A stretch of 64,000 bases of DNA from Pseudoneobacillus sp042683745 (GCF_042683745.1 NZ_JBHUJX010000023.1:1-64000), one strand, 5' to 3'. Shown: positions 1 through 8,484, numbered from the stretch's first letter. A program made the numbers and translations. Notes: a model not told the origin generated them from the sequence alone.

Positions 1-1
1 A

Positions 2-82
2 GAAATTATTCATTTAAATGAAGATAGTTATCGTATGAAGCATCGTTCTACCATATTTGGGGAAGAAAGTGTTTCAAATTAA
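2..82 (+). mobile_element. IS21-family IstB helper ATPase, C-terminal end (partial)
   Basis: Only the last 26 codons and the TAA stop lie inside the window. The peptide reads EIIHLNEDSYRMKHRS and then a short tail, which matches the end of IstB-type AAA+ transposition helper proteins (family hallmark: IIHHS...G-E/D-S-Y-R-L/M-K). IstB loads the IstA transposase in IS21 elements, so an IS21-family element probably occupies the sequence just left of position 1. The terminal inverted repeat should follow the stop codon closely, near 85-110. The assignment rests on a short peptide and could only be confirmed with sequence outside the window. Confidence 0.6.
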
Positions 83-222
83 TAAGCAAAAATTGTGTCA
101 TTCTACTTGACGGTCACAATTATGCAGTTTGTAAAGAAAATGGACAGTGGAAGGTTGTATTTGATCGAGCCTTAACAATTGCTGCAATTCCTACAAATGA
201 AAAGCCAGTAAACATTGAATGA
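79..222 (+). pseudogene. 3' fragment of an unidentified gene, apparently cut by the IS21 element
   Basis: A reading frame without a start codon runs into a TGA stop at 220-222. Its peptide ends ...DGHNYAVCKENGQWKVVFDR and then a hydrophobic run and NEKPVNIE. The composition looks like a real protein C terminus, but I do not recognise the family. It overlaps the end of the IstB frame in a different phase. This is the pattern expected if the insertion sequence landed inside the gene and removed its 5' part. A rho-independent terminator follows 13 bases later, which supports this being a true gene end. Confidence 0.4.
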
Positions 223-234
223 GTATAAGATTTT

Positions 235-268
235 GGACCATCTTTTATAAAGTTGGTCTTCTTTTTTT
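235..268 (+). terminator. Rho-independent terminator
   Basis: GGACCA pairs with TGGTC across a partly paired loop (TCTTT/AAAG) and is followed by TTCTTTTTTT. It closes the truncated gene ending at 222. Confidence 0.7.
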
Positions 269-354
269 GCACATTTTAAATAGATGTTTCCTTAGTATAA
301 AAAAGGCTATACCTTTCTGAATTCATCCCTGTTTAGTTTCATAACGCATTGATT

Positions 355-882
355 TTAATGATTCAGTCCTTCAATTGTCTCAAAAATTCTGGAATATACT
401 CCTTTTATGTTATCATCAGTTTTTTTATCATTGTATAATCCAAAACCCCAACTTTTTAACAATTTATCTTCATTTGATGTAAGAACCCCAACAGCAAATT
501 AATTACCAGCAGTCGAACTCCAAGACTCATTAAATTCTGTTTCTATTACGGTAAAAGGGATATGACTATTAGCTGATATAAAATAGAACGGAATTTTTGA
601 ATCTAAGTAAATCTTTGCATACTTGCTTTCAGAAGCTTGAGTAAGATTTTCTTCTGTAATAAAGACTGCATTATAAGAGCCCATTTCCTCGCTAGTTAAC
701 TTATCAAAAGAAATTTCACTAAAAGTAACTTGTTCTTCTTTTACTTTTGGTGGTTCCCCAACAACTGCAATTCTTAAAGCTTTCCCTTCATACAACTCAA
801 AATCAGGACTTTGAGTACAAGCCGATAAAGCAAAAATTAGTATTAACAGTACAAATGAAAAAATGTTTCTTCCATTTATCAT
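355..882 (-). pseudogene. Small lipoprotein gene broken by one in-frame stop codon
   Basis: The start is ATG at 882, preceded by GGGGGAGG six bases upstream; an earlier in-frame ATG at 909 has no such site. The product begins with a lipoprotein signal (MINGRN, hydrophobic core, then LSAC with the lipidated Cys near residue 20), so it would be anchored outside the cytoplasmic membrane. The frame stops at TAA (499-501) after ...SSTAGN. The same frame continues without a shift for 47 more sensible codons (FAVGVLTSNEDKLLKSW...ETIEGLNH) to a second TAA at 355. A single CAA-to-TAA change would explain this. The function is unknown and I recognise no domain. It could be a recent pseudogene or a sequencing error. 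Confidence 0.6.
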
Positions 883-959
883 TGTCTGCCTCCCCCACTT
901 TATTTGCACAATCCCTTATGTATATTTAATTTCACAAAAAATCATACAAATTATGATTC

Positions 960-1451
960 TCACGGGGTATTTATTATTCCTTCACCGATCCTATAAATTG
1001 GTTGTTCAATCCCTTTTTCTAAAAGCCATGTTGATAGTTGTAAGAAAAATTCTTGCTCCTCATCCACCACTTTATATTTCTTCTTATCACTAACGACAAA
1101 TCCCTTTTCATTTATATCTAAATCATAATTGTTTGATTCACCGTTACGAACACGATAGATTACAGTCATCATAAACGATTTACCATTATTTTTTATATTT
1201 TTATTTCCAAAGGATTTCCTATAGGTAACGGAGTCAAATATACTCATTATTGATTGAAGGTCTGCATTTTTATCGTCAAATTCAATTAAGTAATAATTCG
1301 TTGGTCCTCCATTTAGATAAGAAAAATATATCCTTTCTATTTTCGTAGAATGCGATATTACGCTTTTATAAGATATTGGAACTGAAAAATATCCAATCGT
1401 AATAATGATCACAAAGCTGAGTACACCAAGAGCAATTATTTTTTTCCGCAA
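960..1451 (-). CDS. Membrane-anchored hypothetical protein (DUF5301-like)
   Basis: This is a 163-residue protein with one N-terminal membrane segment (residues 5-25, after MRKK) and an extracytoplasmic domain rich in beta-type sequence. It resembles the protein at 36226-36663. Both start MRK(K/R), then have one helix, then an IE(R/S)I-F motif, then I(F/L)xSxxxR(K/R)(S/T)F, and end in an acidic/aromatic helix before a short tail. This suggests one paralogous family, possibly DUF5301, though I cannot confirm that name. The function is unknown. It lies 77 bases beyond the start of the broken lipoprotein gene and may be transcribed with it. Confidence 0.6.
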   Translation of the reverse strand: MRKKIIALGVLSFVIIITIGYFSVPISYKSVISHSTKIERIYFSYLNGGPTNYYLIEFDDKNADLQSIMSIFDSVTYRKSFGNKNIKNNGKSFMMTVIYRVRNGESNNYDLDINEKGFVVSDKKKYKVVDEEQEFFLQLSTWLLEKGIEQPIYRIGEGIINTP

Positions 1452-1826
1452 ATAATCTCCTCTCCCCTTATAATCTTGTTTTTGAATCCCTCAAACACAT
1501 TAAATTTTACCATAAATATACATTTGGTTCCCCCAAAAAAACAGTCCACAAGAAGAAGAATAAATACCTGCCCATTTTGGGTCTTTTCAAATTGTTTGTT
1601 ATGGAAGATTAGGCCACCTTTTCTTCCTAGAAGTGGGTGGAACAATGAAGTTCCCTTTTTTTCGCTCGCTAGGAAAGCCCTCTTCAATAGACTACCTTTC
1701 TTCGAAAATACCGAGTGGTTTATGTGTGTGTATCAAATAAGGGTCAATATTTATTAAGTAGCACCTTAAAATCACAAAAGTTAAGATAAAATCATTTGTA
1801 AACTTTTTACAAAAATGGAGGTAAAT
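1452..1826. other. Gene-free stretch
   Basis: Short open frames exist on both strands (1476-1757 plus, 1436-1687 minus), but neither has a convincing ribosome binding site or a recognisable product. The segment around 1580-1700 has a different texture from its surroundings and may be the remains of a mobile element. I see no promoter that I would defend. Confidence 0.4.
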
Positions 1827-1865
1827 TTGAAGTCCTTGTCGAATATTTTTTATAAAATATTCTAA
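1827..1865 (+). CDS. Possible 12-codon leader peptide upstream of the S41 lipoprotein
   Basis: A strong Shine-Dalgarno (AAATGGAGG, 1812-1820) stands six bases before TTG 1827. This opens a 12-codon frame (MKSLSNIFYKIF) ending in TAA 1863-1865. That stop overlaps the first ATG of the next frame (TAATG) and lies 20 bases before its better-supported TTG start. It could couple translation to the lipoprotein gene or be the leftover start of a longer ancestral gene. No regulatory motif such as a codon run is visible. Confidence 0.35.
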   Translation: MKSLSNIFYKIF

Positions 1866-1885
1866 TGGATTGGGGGAAATTATTA

Positions 1886-3622
1886 TTGAAAAAGTTATGG
1901 CTTATCAGTTTGATATTTATTCTATTAGCAGGATGCAATCCTGCTAAAAATTCAGTCAAACAAGATAATAATACTTTATATGATGAGGGTTTCGAGTTTA
2001 GTAATGAGGTAATCGGGTCGAAACAAATACATAACGATTTATTTGTTTTGGGTAAAATTTGGGGATTTCTAAAATATTATCATCCAAATGTGGCAGCTGG
2101 TGAGTTTGATTGGGATGTCGAATTGTTTAAAATCCTTCCTGAAATACTTGAAGCTAAAAGTTTACAAGAAAGAGATAGTGCCATATCAGAGTGGATTACT
2201 GACCTAGGAACTTTCGAGGAGGAAAAAAAACAAGTAGCCGATAAGAACATAATCATTGAACCTGATTTAGATTGGATTTCTGAGTTGAATTTTGAAGAAT
2301 CTTTAGAATCTGTACTGATTCAGGTCAAAAATGCAAAAAAATCAAGTGAAAACCATTACATATCCCTAGCCGAAAATGTTGGAAACCCTGTATTTAACGA
2401 GGAATCATATGTCTCTATGGATTACGAAAATGATGGGTACCGCTTATTGTCTTTATATCGTTACTGGAACATCATTGAATATTTTTTCCCGTATAAAAAC
2501 CTGATTGACGAAGATTGGGATGACGTCCTTCAAGAATTTATCCCAAAATACATATCTGATTCAACTGAGCTGAACTATAAACTAACTACCTTAGAACTAA
2601 TTGGTCGAATTCATGATACTCATGCAAATATATGGAATCAAGACGAAATATTAGATGAATTTTGGGGAGTGAACTCAGCTCCCTTTAGACTATCCTTTAT
2701 TGAAAATAAACCAGTTGTCACAGGGTATTATGAACAGTATTTTGGAAAAAAATCGGGGCTAATTTATGGAGATGTCATTACTAAAATTAATGGTCAACCC
2801 GTTGAAGAAATGATCAAGGAAAAATTGAAGTATATACCTGCCTCTAATTACCCAACAAAATTAAGAGATATTGCACCAAAATTAATACAAACTAATGAGA
2901 AAAAATTGAACATCGAGATTAAAAGAGAAGGTACGTTAAATCAAGCTGAACTAGAAGTTTATCCTTTAACTGTTTTAGGTTTTAATCAATCCTTCCCACC
3001 GAAAACCATTGATAAAGACGGCTTTCTAAAATTAGATTCAAATATTGCCTATCTTTATCTTGGTAATTTATTCAATAGCGATTTACCAGACATTATGAAA
3101 CAAATACGAGGGGCGAAAGGATTAATTATTGATTTAAGAGCCTATCCAGCTGATTTTATTTTATATAATTTATCGGAATATTTACTACCTAAAAAAACAA
3201 CGTTTACAAAGATAACAATTGGAAGCATAGAAAAACCAGGTTTATTTAAAACCATCATAGAACTTGAGAACGGAAAAACAAATAAAAATTACTTTAAAGG
3301 AAAAGTAATTATTCTAGTTAATGAACAAACACAAAGCCAAGGCGAATTTACAGCGATGGCATTTAGACAAGCACCAGACGCATTGGTAATAGGTAGTACC
3401 ACAGCAGGTGCCGATGGAAATGTTTCTCCATTCCAACTTCCAGGGGGTATAAATACTGGCATATCCGGAATCGGTATTTATAATCCAGATGGTTCAGATA
3501 CACAAAGAGTTGGGATTATTCCGGACATTACCGTAACACCGACCATTGAGGGGATAAAACAGAATAAAGATGAGGTTCTTGAAAAAGCGATTTCATTAAT
3601 AAACGATAAATCAAAAGAATAG
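1886..3622 (+). CDS. S41-family peptidase lipoprotein (CtpA/tricorn-like)
   Basis: A surface-anchored serine peptidase-like protein of about 578 residues. I prefer TTG 1886 as start because GGGGG lies nine bases upstream; the in-frame ATG at 1865 lacks a site of its own. The signal sequence is MKKLWLISLIFILLAGC with a lipobox LAGC. A PDZ-type segment follows mid-protein (SGLIYGDVITKINGQPVEEM), then the S41 domain: LIIDLRAYP, then TQSQGEFTAM with the probable nucleophile Ser (AGC at 3335), then GSTTAGADGNVSPF. The TQSQGE(F/Y)TAM and TTAGADGN signatures are typical of the S41 subgroup with a GE after Ser and without the CtpA Lys spacing. The substrate is unknown. A terminator follows. Confidence 0.8.
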   Translation: MKKLWLISLIFILLAGCNPAKNSVKQDNNTLYDEGFEFSNEVIGSKQIHNDLFVLGKIWGFLKYYHPNVAAGEFDWDVELFKILPEILEAKSLQERDSAISEWITDLGTFEEEKKQVADKNIIIEPDLDWISELNFEESLESVLIQVKNAKKSSENHYISLAENVGNPVFNEESYVSMDYENDGYRLLSLYRYWNIIEYFFPYKNLIDEDWDDVLQEFIPKYISDSTELNYKLTTLELIGRIHDTHANIWNQDEILDEFWGVNSAPFRLSFIENKPVVTGYYEQYFGKKSGLIYGDVITKINGQPVEEMIKEKLKYIPASNYPTKLRDIAPKLIQTNEKKLNIEIKREGTLNQAELEVYPLTVLGFNQSFPPKTIDKDGFLKLDSNIAYLYLGNLFNSDLPDIMKQIRGAKGLIIDLRAYPADFILYNLSEYLLPKKTTFTKITIGSIEKPGLFKTIIELENGKTNKNYFKGKVIILVNEQTQSQGEFTAMAFRQAPDALVIGSTTAGADGNVSPFQLPGGINTGISGIGIYNPDGSDTQRVGIIPDITVTPTIEGIKQNKDEVLEKAISLINDKSKE

Positions 3623-3633
3623 CGAATAAAAAT

Positions 3634-3672
3634 AGAAGTAGGAGCTTTAAAAAGGCTACTACTTCTTTATTA
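3634..3672 (+). terminator. Rho-independent terminator of the S41 gene
   Basis: AGAAGTAG pairs with CTACTTCT around a short loop and is followed by TTATT. It begins 12 bases after the S41 stop codon. Confidence 0.65.
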
Positions 3673-3855
3673 AATTTAAAGTTTAAACACTATTCTATGG
3701 TGCCTTAAAAAACAGTTATTTTAATTTGCTTTTTAATAATTTCACTCGTTAAAAAGAATATTATCCTTTTTTCATATCCATTTCACCTCTAATTTTCATA
3801 AACGTGGAAACCGAAGTATAAGTTCTACTTGCACTAACCTACACTTTACTCCCAG

Positions 3856-3920
3856 AAGGAATGAAAATAAGCCAACTATAAACAAGTTTTGTATAAAGAC
3901 TTGTTTATAGTTGGTTTAAA
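3856..3920. repeat. Hairpin repeat, family copy 1
   Basis: GAATGAAAATAAG is followed by a perfect 15-bp inverted repeat: CCAACTATAAACAAG at 3872-3886 and its complement at 3900-3914. A related unit, with the same lead-in sequence, occurs at 44507-44580, and a looser one at 49985-50045. It is not linked to any neighbouring gene and looks like a dispersed small element or terminator cassette. Confidence 0.6.
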
Positions 3921-3980
3921 AAGATCCTTTTTTAAAGAAGGATTTCCTCCCTTAATTCAGTATAATCTCCATTTTTCAAA

Positions 3981-4056
3981 GGAGACACGGGGACGGTTCC
4001 CGTGTTTCTTTTATTTCGCTAAACGAAGCAAACAGAAGAACCGTCCCCGTGTTCCC
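3981..4056. repeat. REP-like inverted repeat with GGGGACGG core, copy 1
   Basis: ACACGGGGACGGTTCCCGTGT at 3985 onward and its complement AACCGTCCCCGTGTT at 4039-4053 flank an AT-rich loop. This is the GGGGACGGTTC element scattered through many Firmicutes genomes. It resembles palindromes moved by REP-associated tyrosine transposases, although no such transposase is present here. A second copy is at 8268-8324. Confidence 0.65.
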
Positions 4057-4076
4057 TATAGCAAATGAGGTATGTT

Positions 4077-4849
4077 ATGCATATTATTCGAAAATATTTG
4101 TTTTACAGTTTATTAATCATCGGTTCATTTATTTCACCCTTTCCGAGTGCAGAAGCTTCTGTTGAACCTAAAGATTTAAAACAATTAGAAAAAGAAAAAA
4201 TTGAATTGGAAGAACATATAGAAAAACTTAAACAACGACTTAAACAACTTGAACCTCCTAAACCTATAACTATCCTAGATTCTCCCTTCCCATTTGAACA
4301 AGGAGTTGAACAAATATATCCTACCGATGTCGTTCCTATTTCAGAAGTATTCAAACAGGGGAAGAAAATTGCTTTTAAGGTAATAAAAAGTGAAATGAGT
4401 TACAAAAGACCAATCTATGAAGAACACTGGCATAGTACATTTTGGGGTGGAAGGTGGAGTTATGTACCTTCTCGAATACATTATGCACTCCATCGTATGT
4501 TTACCTTTTATGACATTGGAATTTCGGGAGAACTTAATTTCAAACAAGATGTGGGTATTGATTTCCCGATATTCCAAAACAAAACCAAACTTGACCTATA
4601 TATCATTGTATTTCAGACTAAAGTAACAGATGTCTATACAAAAGGAAATCAAATTGTAATGTTGGTAAGCCTACACGAACAGGTGTAGAGGTTTTGACTG
4701 TTAAAACTAGAGATATACAACCTTCAAATAAAGAAAAGTTGCTTCTTGTTCAATTAGCAACAAATTCCAATGAGCTTGATTACTCTCTAATTAGTTATCA
4801 ACCACCAGATTTTTGGTTAAAGAAAATACAAACGGCAAAAGAACATTAA
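4077..4849 (+). pseudogene. Secreted coiled-coil protein, frameshifted near its C terminus
   Basis: The best start is ATG 4077, with GAGG six bases upstream; the in-frame ATG at 4065 overlaps that site. The protein has a signal peptide (ending PSAEA), a Lys/Glu-rich coiled coil (about residues 30-58) and a Trp/His/Tyr-rich domain. The frame closes at 4688 after ...KGNQIVMLVSLHEQV. From about 4650 the next phase reads on as NVGKPTRTGVEVLTVK...LLLVQLATNSNELDYS...WLKKIQTAKEH and stops at TAA 4847-4849. This looks like one gene with a one-base frameshift near 4650-4670. No family recognised. It may be a true pseudogene or a sequencing error. Confidence 0.6.
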
Positions 4850-4971
4850 ACAAGTTAGATTGAAACAAAGCAGCTGAAAGTAAACAAGTAATAAATAATA
4901 ACCTTTTTATTTTCAGTTAAATTATTTATGGCTTAAGTTACAACGGCCTCCGGTAGTTGTATAACTATAAT

Positions 4972-4998
4972 AAAAAATCGACTACCCAATGGGTAGTC
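4972..4998 (-). terminator. Terminator for the frameshifted gene at 5002-5472
   Basis: GACTACCCATTGGGTAGTC on the minus strand is a perfect hairpin with an almost absent loop, followed by GATTTTTTATT. Confidence 0.75.
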
Positions 4999-5001
4999 AA
5001 T

Positions 5002-5472
5002 CTAATTTACAGGTTCAAAAACAATTGATTCTTTATAGGTTCTTGAAGGTCCAGGTGCTTTTTTTTCCATCTGTGAATGTAATCGGTTCATCTTCCCAAA
5101 TTATAACAAATTCTAATTTATTTATTCCTGCTTTAACGGGAAAGTTTGTAAATCTAAAGGTCTGCCCTTTTGTCATTTTATCACTTTTCATTTGTGGTGC
5201 TAATCCGTACATAATACTGGTACCTTGTTCATTCCTAAAGCTCCTACATAAACTTTGTGGGCTAATCCCTTTTTGTTTGTCACTAACAAGCTGTATACTT
5301 CGTGCTTTCCTTTCTCACCTTGTGCCAAGTTTTTATCTTTAGATGGAACCAATAACTCAACTTTCCAATGTTCTGTTTCTTTTGTAGCAGGTACTTTAAA
5401 TTCAGCTTTTGTTTGAAGTGGCAAAATCGATACACTTAAAAATAAGAGTACGATAATAAGTAATCTCTTCAA
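5002..5472 (-). pseudogene. Secreted hypothetical protein with two frameshifts
   Basis: The product starts MKRLLIIVLLFLSVSILPLQ with a signal peptide ending near TKA. The first frame closes at 5200 after GALGMNKVPVLCTD. In the next phase the sequence continues NEQGTSIMYGLAPQMKSDKM...FPVKAGINKLEFVIIW. A second shift is needed at the eight-base A run (minus strand, about 5063), after which APGPSRTYKESIVFEPVN runs to TAG 5002-5004. All three pieces read as one small extracytoplasmic beta-rich protein, and a terminator sits just beyond the last stop. The family is not recognised. The homopolymer shift makes sequencing error a real alternative. Confidence 0.55.
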
Positions 5473-5681
5473 CTAATTTACCTCCACAATAATTGACTTA
5501 TTAATTACCCCAAATAAAAAAATACACAGTGGATATTTTTGTTTGAAATAATGTGAGATCCTTGCTTAAGGAAAGATAGCCTAATTTAGTTGACCTAGAT
5601 AAGAAACGCTAATTCAAGAATCGCGCCTGATTGTTGTAGATCATTTATGTGTCTAAAGGAAGAAAAGTTTCCGTTAGTACA

Positions 5682-5725
5682 ATAAAAAAAGAGCGTTAAT
5701 ATTGAATAATCCATTTAACGCTCCT
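5682..5725 (-). terminator. Terminator of tyrosyl-tRNA synthetase gene
   Basis: On the minus strand GAGCGTTAA pairs with TTAACGCTC and is followed by seven T residues. It lies just beyond the synthetase stop codon. Confidence 0.75.
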
Positions 5726-5739
5726 AAAAGATTTCTATA

Positions 5740-6954
5740 TTATTTAATGAAACGTATAAATCGCTTTTTACCAATTTGTAATACGTCTTCATTCATTAAT
5801 ACAATGTCTAAATCCTCTTCATTTATTTTTTCTTTATTGAGCTGTACACCATTTTGTTTAACTATACGTATAAATTCGCTTTTACTTTTTACGAATCCTT
5901 TTTCAATTAGCTGGGGAATGATGGCTTCAACTGTTTCTGCACCAATTTCTATTAAAATTTTAGGAACATCATCTGGTATTTCTTTTTTACTAAACGCTGT
6001 TTCAAAATACGTTATCGCTCTTTTTGCTTCTTCTTCTCCCCAGTATAAATTCGTGATAACTTTAGCTAATTTAAGTTTAATATCTCTTGGATTAACTCCT
6101 TTTTCAAGAAGTTGTTTAATGTTTTCTATTTCATCTGGATGTTCATCCGTTGCCAACTCAAAGTATTTAATAATTAGGCTATCGGGTACTTCCATAACCT
6201 TTTTAAACATTACTTCTGCCGGTTCATTTACTCCGATATAATTTCCAAGACTTTTGCTCATCTTCTCTATACCATCAAGACCTTCAAGTAAGGGCATAAA
6301 AATGGCAATTTGCTTTTCTAATCCCCAATGTTTTTGAAGTGTACGGCCCATAAGAATGTTAAACGTTTGGTCTGTACCACCTAATTCAATATCCGCTTGT
6401 ATCTCTACTGAATCGTATGCTTGCATTAGTGGGTAAAAAAATTCGTGAATTCCGATTGGCACTTGATTTTTATATCTGTTTTGGAAATCATCACGTTCTA
6501 ATATTCTTGCAACTGATGTTGTTGCTGCTAATTTAATGACTTCCTCGAATGTTAATGTTGAAAGCCACTCACTATTAAAGCGAACAGTTGTTTTTTCTGA
6601 ATCTAACACTTTAAAGATTTGTTCAAAGTATGTTTTGGCATTTGCTTTAACCTGTTCGTCACTTAGAGCTACTCGGCCTTTTGCTTTTCCTGTTGGATCC
6701 CCAATACGGCCTGTAAAATCACCGATAATAATTACTACTTTATGACCTAAATCTTGCATCTGTTTTATTTTTCTTAATACAACTGCATGACCTAAATGAA
6801 TATCTGGTGCGGAAGGGTCAAGCCCTAATTTAATAGTAAGTGGGATCTGTAACTGGTATGACTTCTCTAATTTAGCCAGTAATTCTTCCTCGTTTACTAT
6901 TTCTTGAACACCTTTCATAATAATTTTTAATTGTTCTTCTGGTTTTACTATCAT
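5740..6954 (-). CDS. tyrZ: Tyrosyl-tRNA synthetase, TyrZ type
   Basis: A class Ic synthetase that charges tRNA-Tyr with tyrosine, 404 residues. The start at ATG 6954 has AAGGAGA seven bases upstream; the longer frame from 7008 does not. The ATP-binding HIGH motif appears as HLGH (residues 53-56) and KMSKS as EKMSKSLGN near residue 230. An S4-type RNA-binding tail follows (GFVKSKSEFIRIVKQNGVQL). The HLGHAVVL context and length fit the TyrZ subgroup rather than TyrS. It is alone in its transcript, behind a tyrosine T-box (7020-7310) and before a strong terminator, so expression should rise when uncharged tRNA-Tyr accumulates. Confidence 0.95.
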   Translation of the reverse strand: MIVKPEEQLKIIMKGVQEIVNEEELLAKLEKSYQLQIPLTIKLGLDPSAPDIHLGHAVVLRKIKQMQDLGHKVVIIIGDFTGRIGDPTGKAKGRVALSDEQVKANAKTYFEQIFKVLDSEKTTVRFNSEWLSTLTFEEVIKLAATTSVARILERDDFQNRYKNQVPIGIHEFFYPLMQAYDSVEIQADIELGGTDQTFNILMGRTLQKHWGLEKQIAIFMPLLEGLDGIEKMSKSLGNYIGVNEPAEVMFKKVMEVPDSLIIKYFELATDEHPDEIENIKQLLEKGVNPRDIKLKLAKVITNLYWGEEEAKRAITYFETAFSKKEIPDDVPKILIEIGAETVEAIIPQLIEKGFVKSKSEFIRIVKQNGVQLNKEKINEEDLDIVLMNEDVLQIGKKRFIRFIK

Positions 6955-7019
6955 ACTAACATCTCCTTGAAATATTATTTCTAATATTGCAAGCTCTATA
7001 AGAAGCAAAGGATAATAAA

Positions 7020-7310
7020 AAAACGCCCTTTTGGATTAACCAAAAGGACGATTTATCTCGTGTTACCACCTTTAATTCATAAGCAATTCATATCGCTTAT
7101 CTTAGTAAGTACAGTCAATGACGATACTTTAGCACATGATTACGGGTGCTTAACCGGTGTAGCCTACAAAGGAATTCCTGTTCGGTACACAGCTCCAAGA
7201 TGTATTCACAATCGTTCAACATGCACCTCTCATCAACCGGTAACTTTCTGTCTGTTAACATGATTGCTACTCTTTCTTATCATAGCCTTTGTTCTTATAC
7301 TCCGAAATGT
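7020..7310 (-). promoter_or_regulatory. T-box riboswitch, tyrosine specifier (UAC)
   Basis: Read on the minus strand, it has an AGAG-type stem I region, a specifier loop GTGAATACATC with TAC (Tyr), and the T-box core AAAGGTGGTAACACGAG. A terminator follows in which CGTCCTTTTGG and its complement precede a T run. It is placed directly before tyrZ. Uncharged tRNA-Tyr is expected to bind and favour the antiterminator. Confidence 0.92.
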
Positions 7311-7539
7311 TTTAAACAAATCTTCGTTATGCAGATATTAATGTTTTTGATTTTATCTATATTATTTAAATCTGTCAATACAATAGATTTCTATTCCAGA
7401 AAATAACCTATTACTGAAAAAGGCACAATCCTCTTTAAGAATTGCGCCCAATTGTTGAATAGTAAAATATGAGAAAAAGCTGCAAAAATAACACATTAGC
7501 TATTGTGCTAAAGCTCACCGTTTAATAAAGGGGAAAATC

Positions 7540-7929
7540 TTATTTGGACAAATGTTTGTATTCTAATATTTCTATTTTAAAATCATGTTTACATTTCTGA
7601 TTATTAATCTTTCCGCTGTCACAGGATGGAGATACTCTTATTTTGATTAAATCCTCTATATTTTCTTTGGATAGAATGAGAATTTTTACAGCTACATCAT
7701 AAGAATGACTGTCATTGTAATTTATACCGACAATTCTTTGCCATTGCCAATTAAAAAAGCTATCACCCCCATACTCTTTTATTACTCTATTATCAACAAT
7801 TGGAAAAATAATGTCTAAAACTATATCTTCTGTTGTGACATACATATCTTCAGTGTCTGCGTTAACAGAATGTATTGGAGTTAAAGCAGATAATAAAATT
7901 CCTAATAAGATAATGTAAAGTTTTAACAT
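7540..7929 (-). CDS. Secreted DUF3888-like hypothetical protein
   Basis: A 129-residue protein with a signal peptide (MLKLYIILLGILLSAL...VNA), so it is probably exported. The mature part has an acidic start, a D(I/L)xxDIIFPIVDNRVIKEYGG motif and then a W-x-W segment. This recalls DUF3888 proteins, common small exported Bacillus proteins (leucine-rich first helix followed by Tyr-Gly). Two Cys (SPSCDSG and QKCKHD) may form a disulfide. The function is unknown. The start has GGGTGG upstream. The fragment at 46688-47088 may be a distant broken relative. Confidence 0.55.
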   Translation of the reverse strand: MLKLYIILLGILLSALTPIHSVNADTEDMYVTTEDIVLDIIFPIVDNRVIKEYGGDSFFNWQWQRIVGINYNDSHSYDVAVKILILSKENIEDLIKIRVSPSCDSGKINNQKCKHDFKIEILEYKHLSK

Positions 7930-8041
7930 AAAAAACCACCCAGAATTCTTATTTAACCCTTATTATCCCAAGAATTTAGGCTCTTTGTTAAACAACCCTG
8001 CTCTTTTTAGTGCAAACAAAAGGGAGATCCCTTTTTCTTGC

Positions 8042-8272
8042 TCATACCATCTTCACAAAACACTCCGCCAAAGCCGGAAACCGCACATATTCCCTTCTCA
8101 TCTCCCGAAACGAAATCACCTCATTCCCTCTAGTAATCTCAAAATCTAGCGGATATTCATGACAGTTCTCAGGGGAATGATGAAATGTTTCTTGATAGAA
8201 TTGGATAGCTTCTTGCTCGATGGCTGCAAAGATAAACACAAACTCCTTCTTACTTCTCTTCAGAAAAAACAC
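8042..8272 (-). pseudogene. Truncated paralogue of the 12849-13274 phage-like gene
   Basis: These 76 codons correspond to the C-terminal half of the 141-residue protein at 12849-13274: shared AIQFYQETFH, NCHEYPLDFEI and RGNEVIS-REMR, roughly two thirds identical, with closely matching DNA. The 5' half is missing. Homology stops exactly where the GGGGACGG repeat begins (8268), so the repeat insertion probably caused or marks the truncation. No ribosome binding site precedes the remaining frame. Confidence 0.75.
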
Positions 8273-8324
8273 GGGGACGGTTCTTTTGCTTCGTTTTGAA
8301 GCAGAAGAGCCATCCCCGTGCTTT
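8268..8324. repeat. REP-like inverted repeat with GGGGACGG core, copy 2
   Basis: ACACGGGGACGGTTC and GAGCCATCCCCGTG flank a GCTTCG...GAAGC inner hairpin. It is the same element as 3981-4056 and sits at the break point of the truncated gene on its left. Confidence 0.65.
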
Positions 8325-8349
8325 CAATTATTATCTTGGTCAATGACAG

Positions 8350-8406
8350 AAAAAAGAAGTAATCGCCTGCTCCCTCGCAAATAATAGGCAAATTACTTCT
8401 TTTGTT
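8350..8406. terminator. Bidirectional hairpin terminator
   Basis: AAGAAGTAATCGCC pairs with GGCAAATTACTTCTT (one mismatch region), with A-rich and T-rich flanks so it could stop transcription either way. Confidence 0.5.
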
Positions 8407-8451
8407 AAAACCCTTTTAGACAGCCGCTAACTTGCAGCGTGTAGTTGTACT

Positions 8452-8484
8452 GATTAGGTGTGAATGCACCTAATCTTTTTTATT
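8452..8484 (+). terminator. Rho-independent terminator, plus strand
   Basis: GATTAGGTG TGAATG CACCTAATC followed by TTTTTTATTAT. No plus-strand gene remains upstream, so it may be a relic of a lost gene. Confidence 0.65.

Noticed and set aside
1436..1757. Overlapping ORFs on both strands (83 and 93 codons)
   Set aside because: No ribosome binding site or recognisable product; the two frames simply mirror each other.
5702..6241. 179-codon plus-strand ORF
   Set aside because: Shadow of tyrZ on the opposite strand, with no ribosome site.
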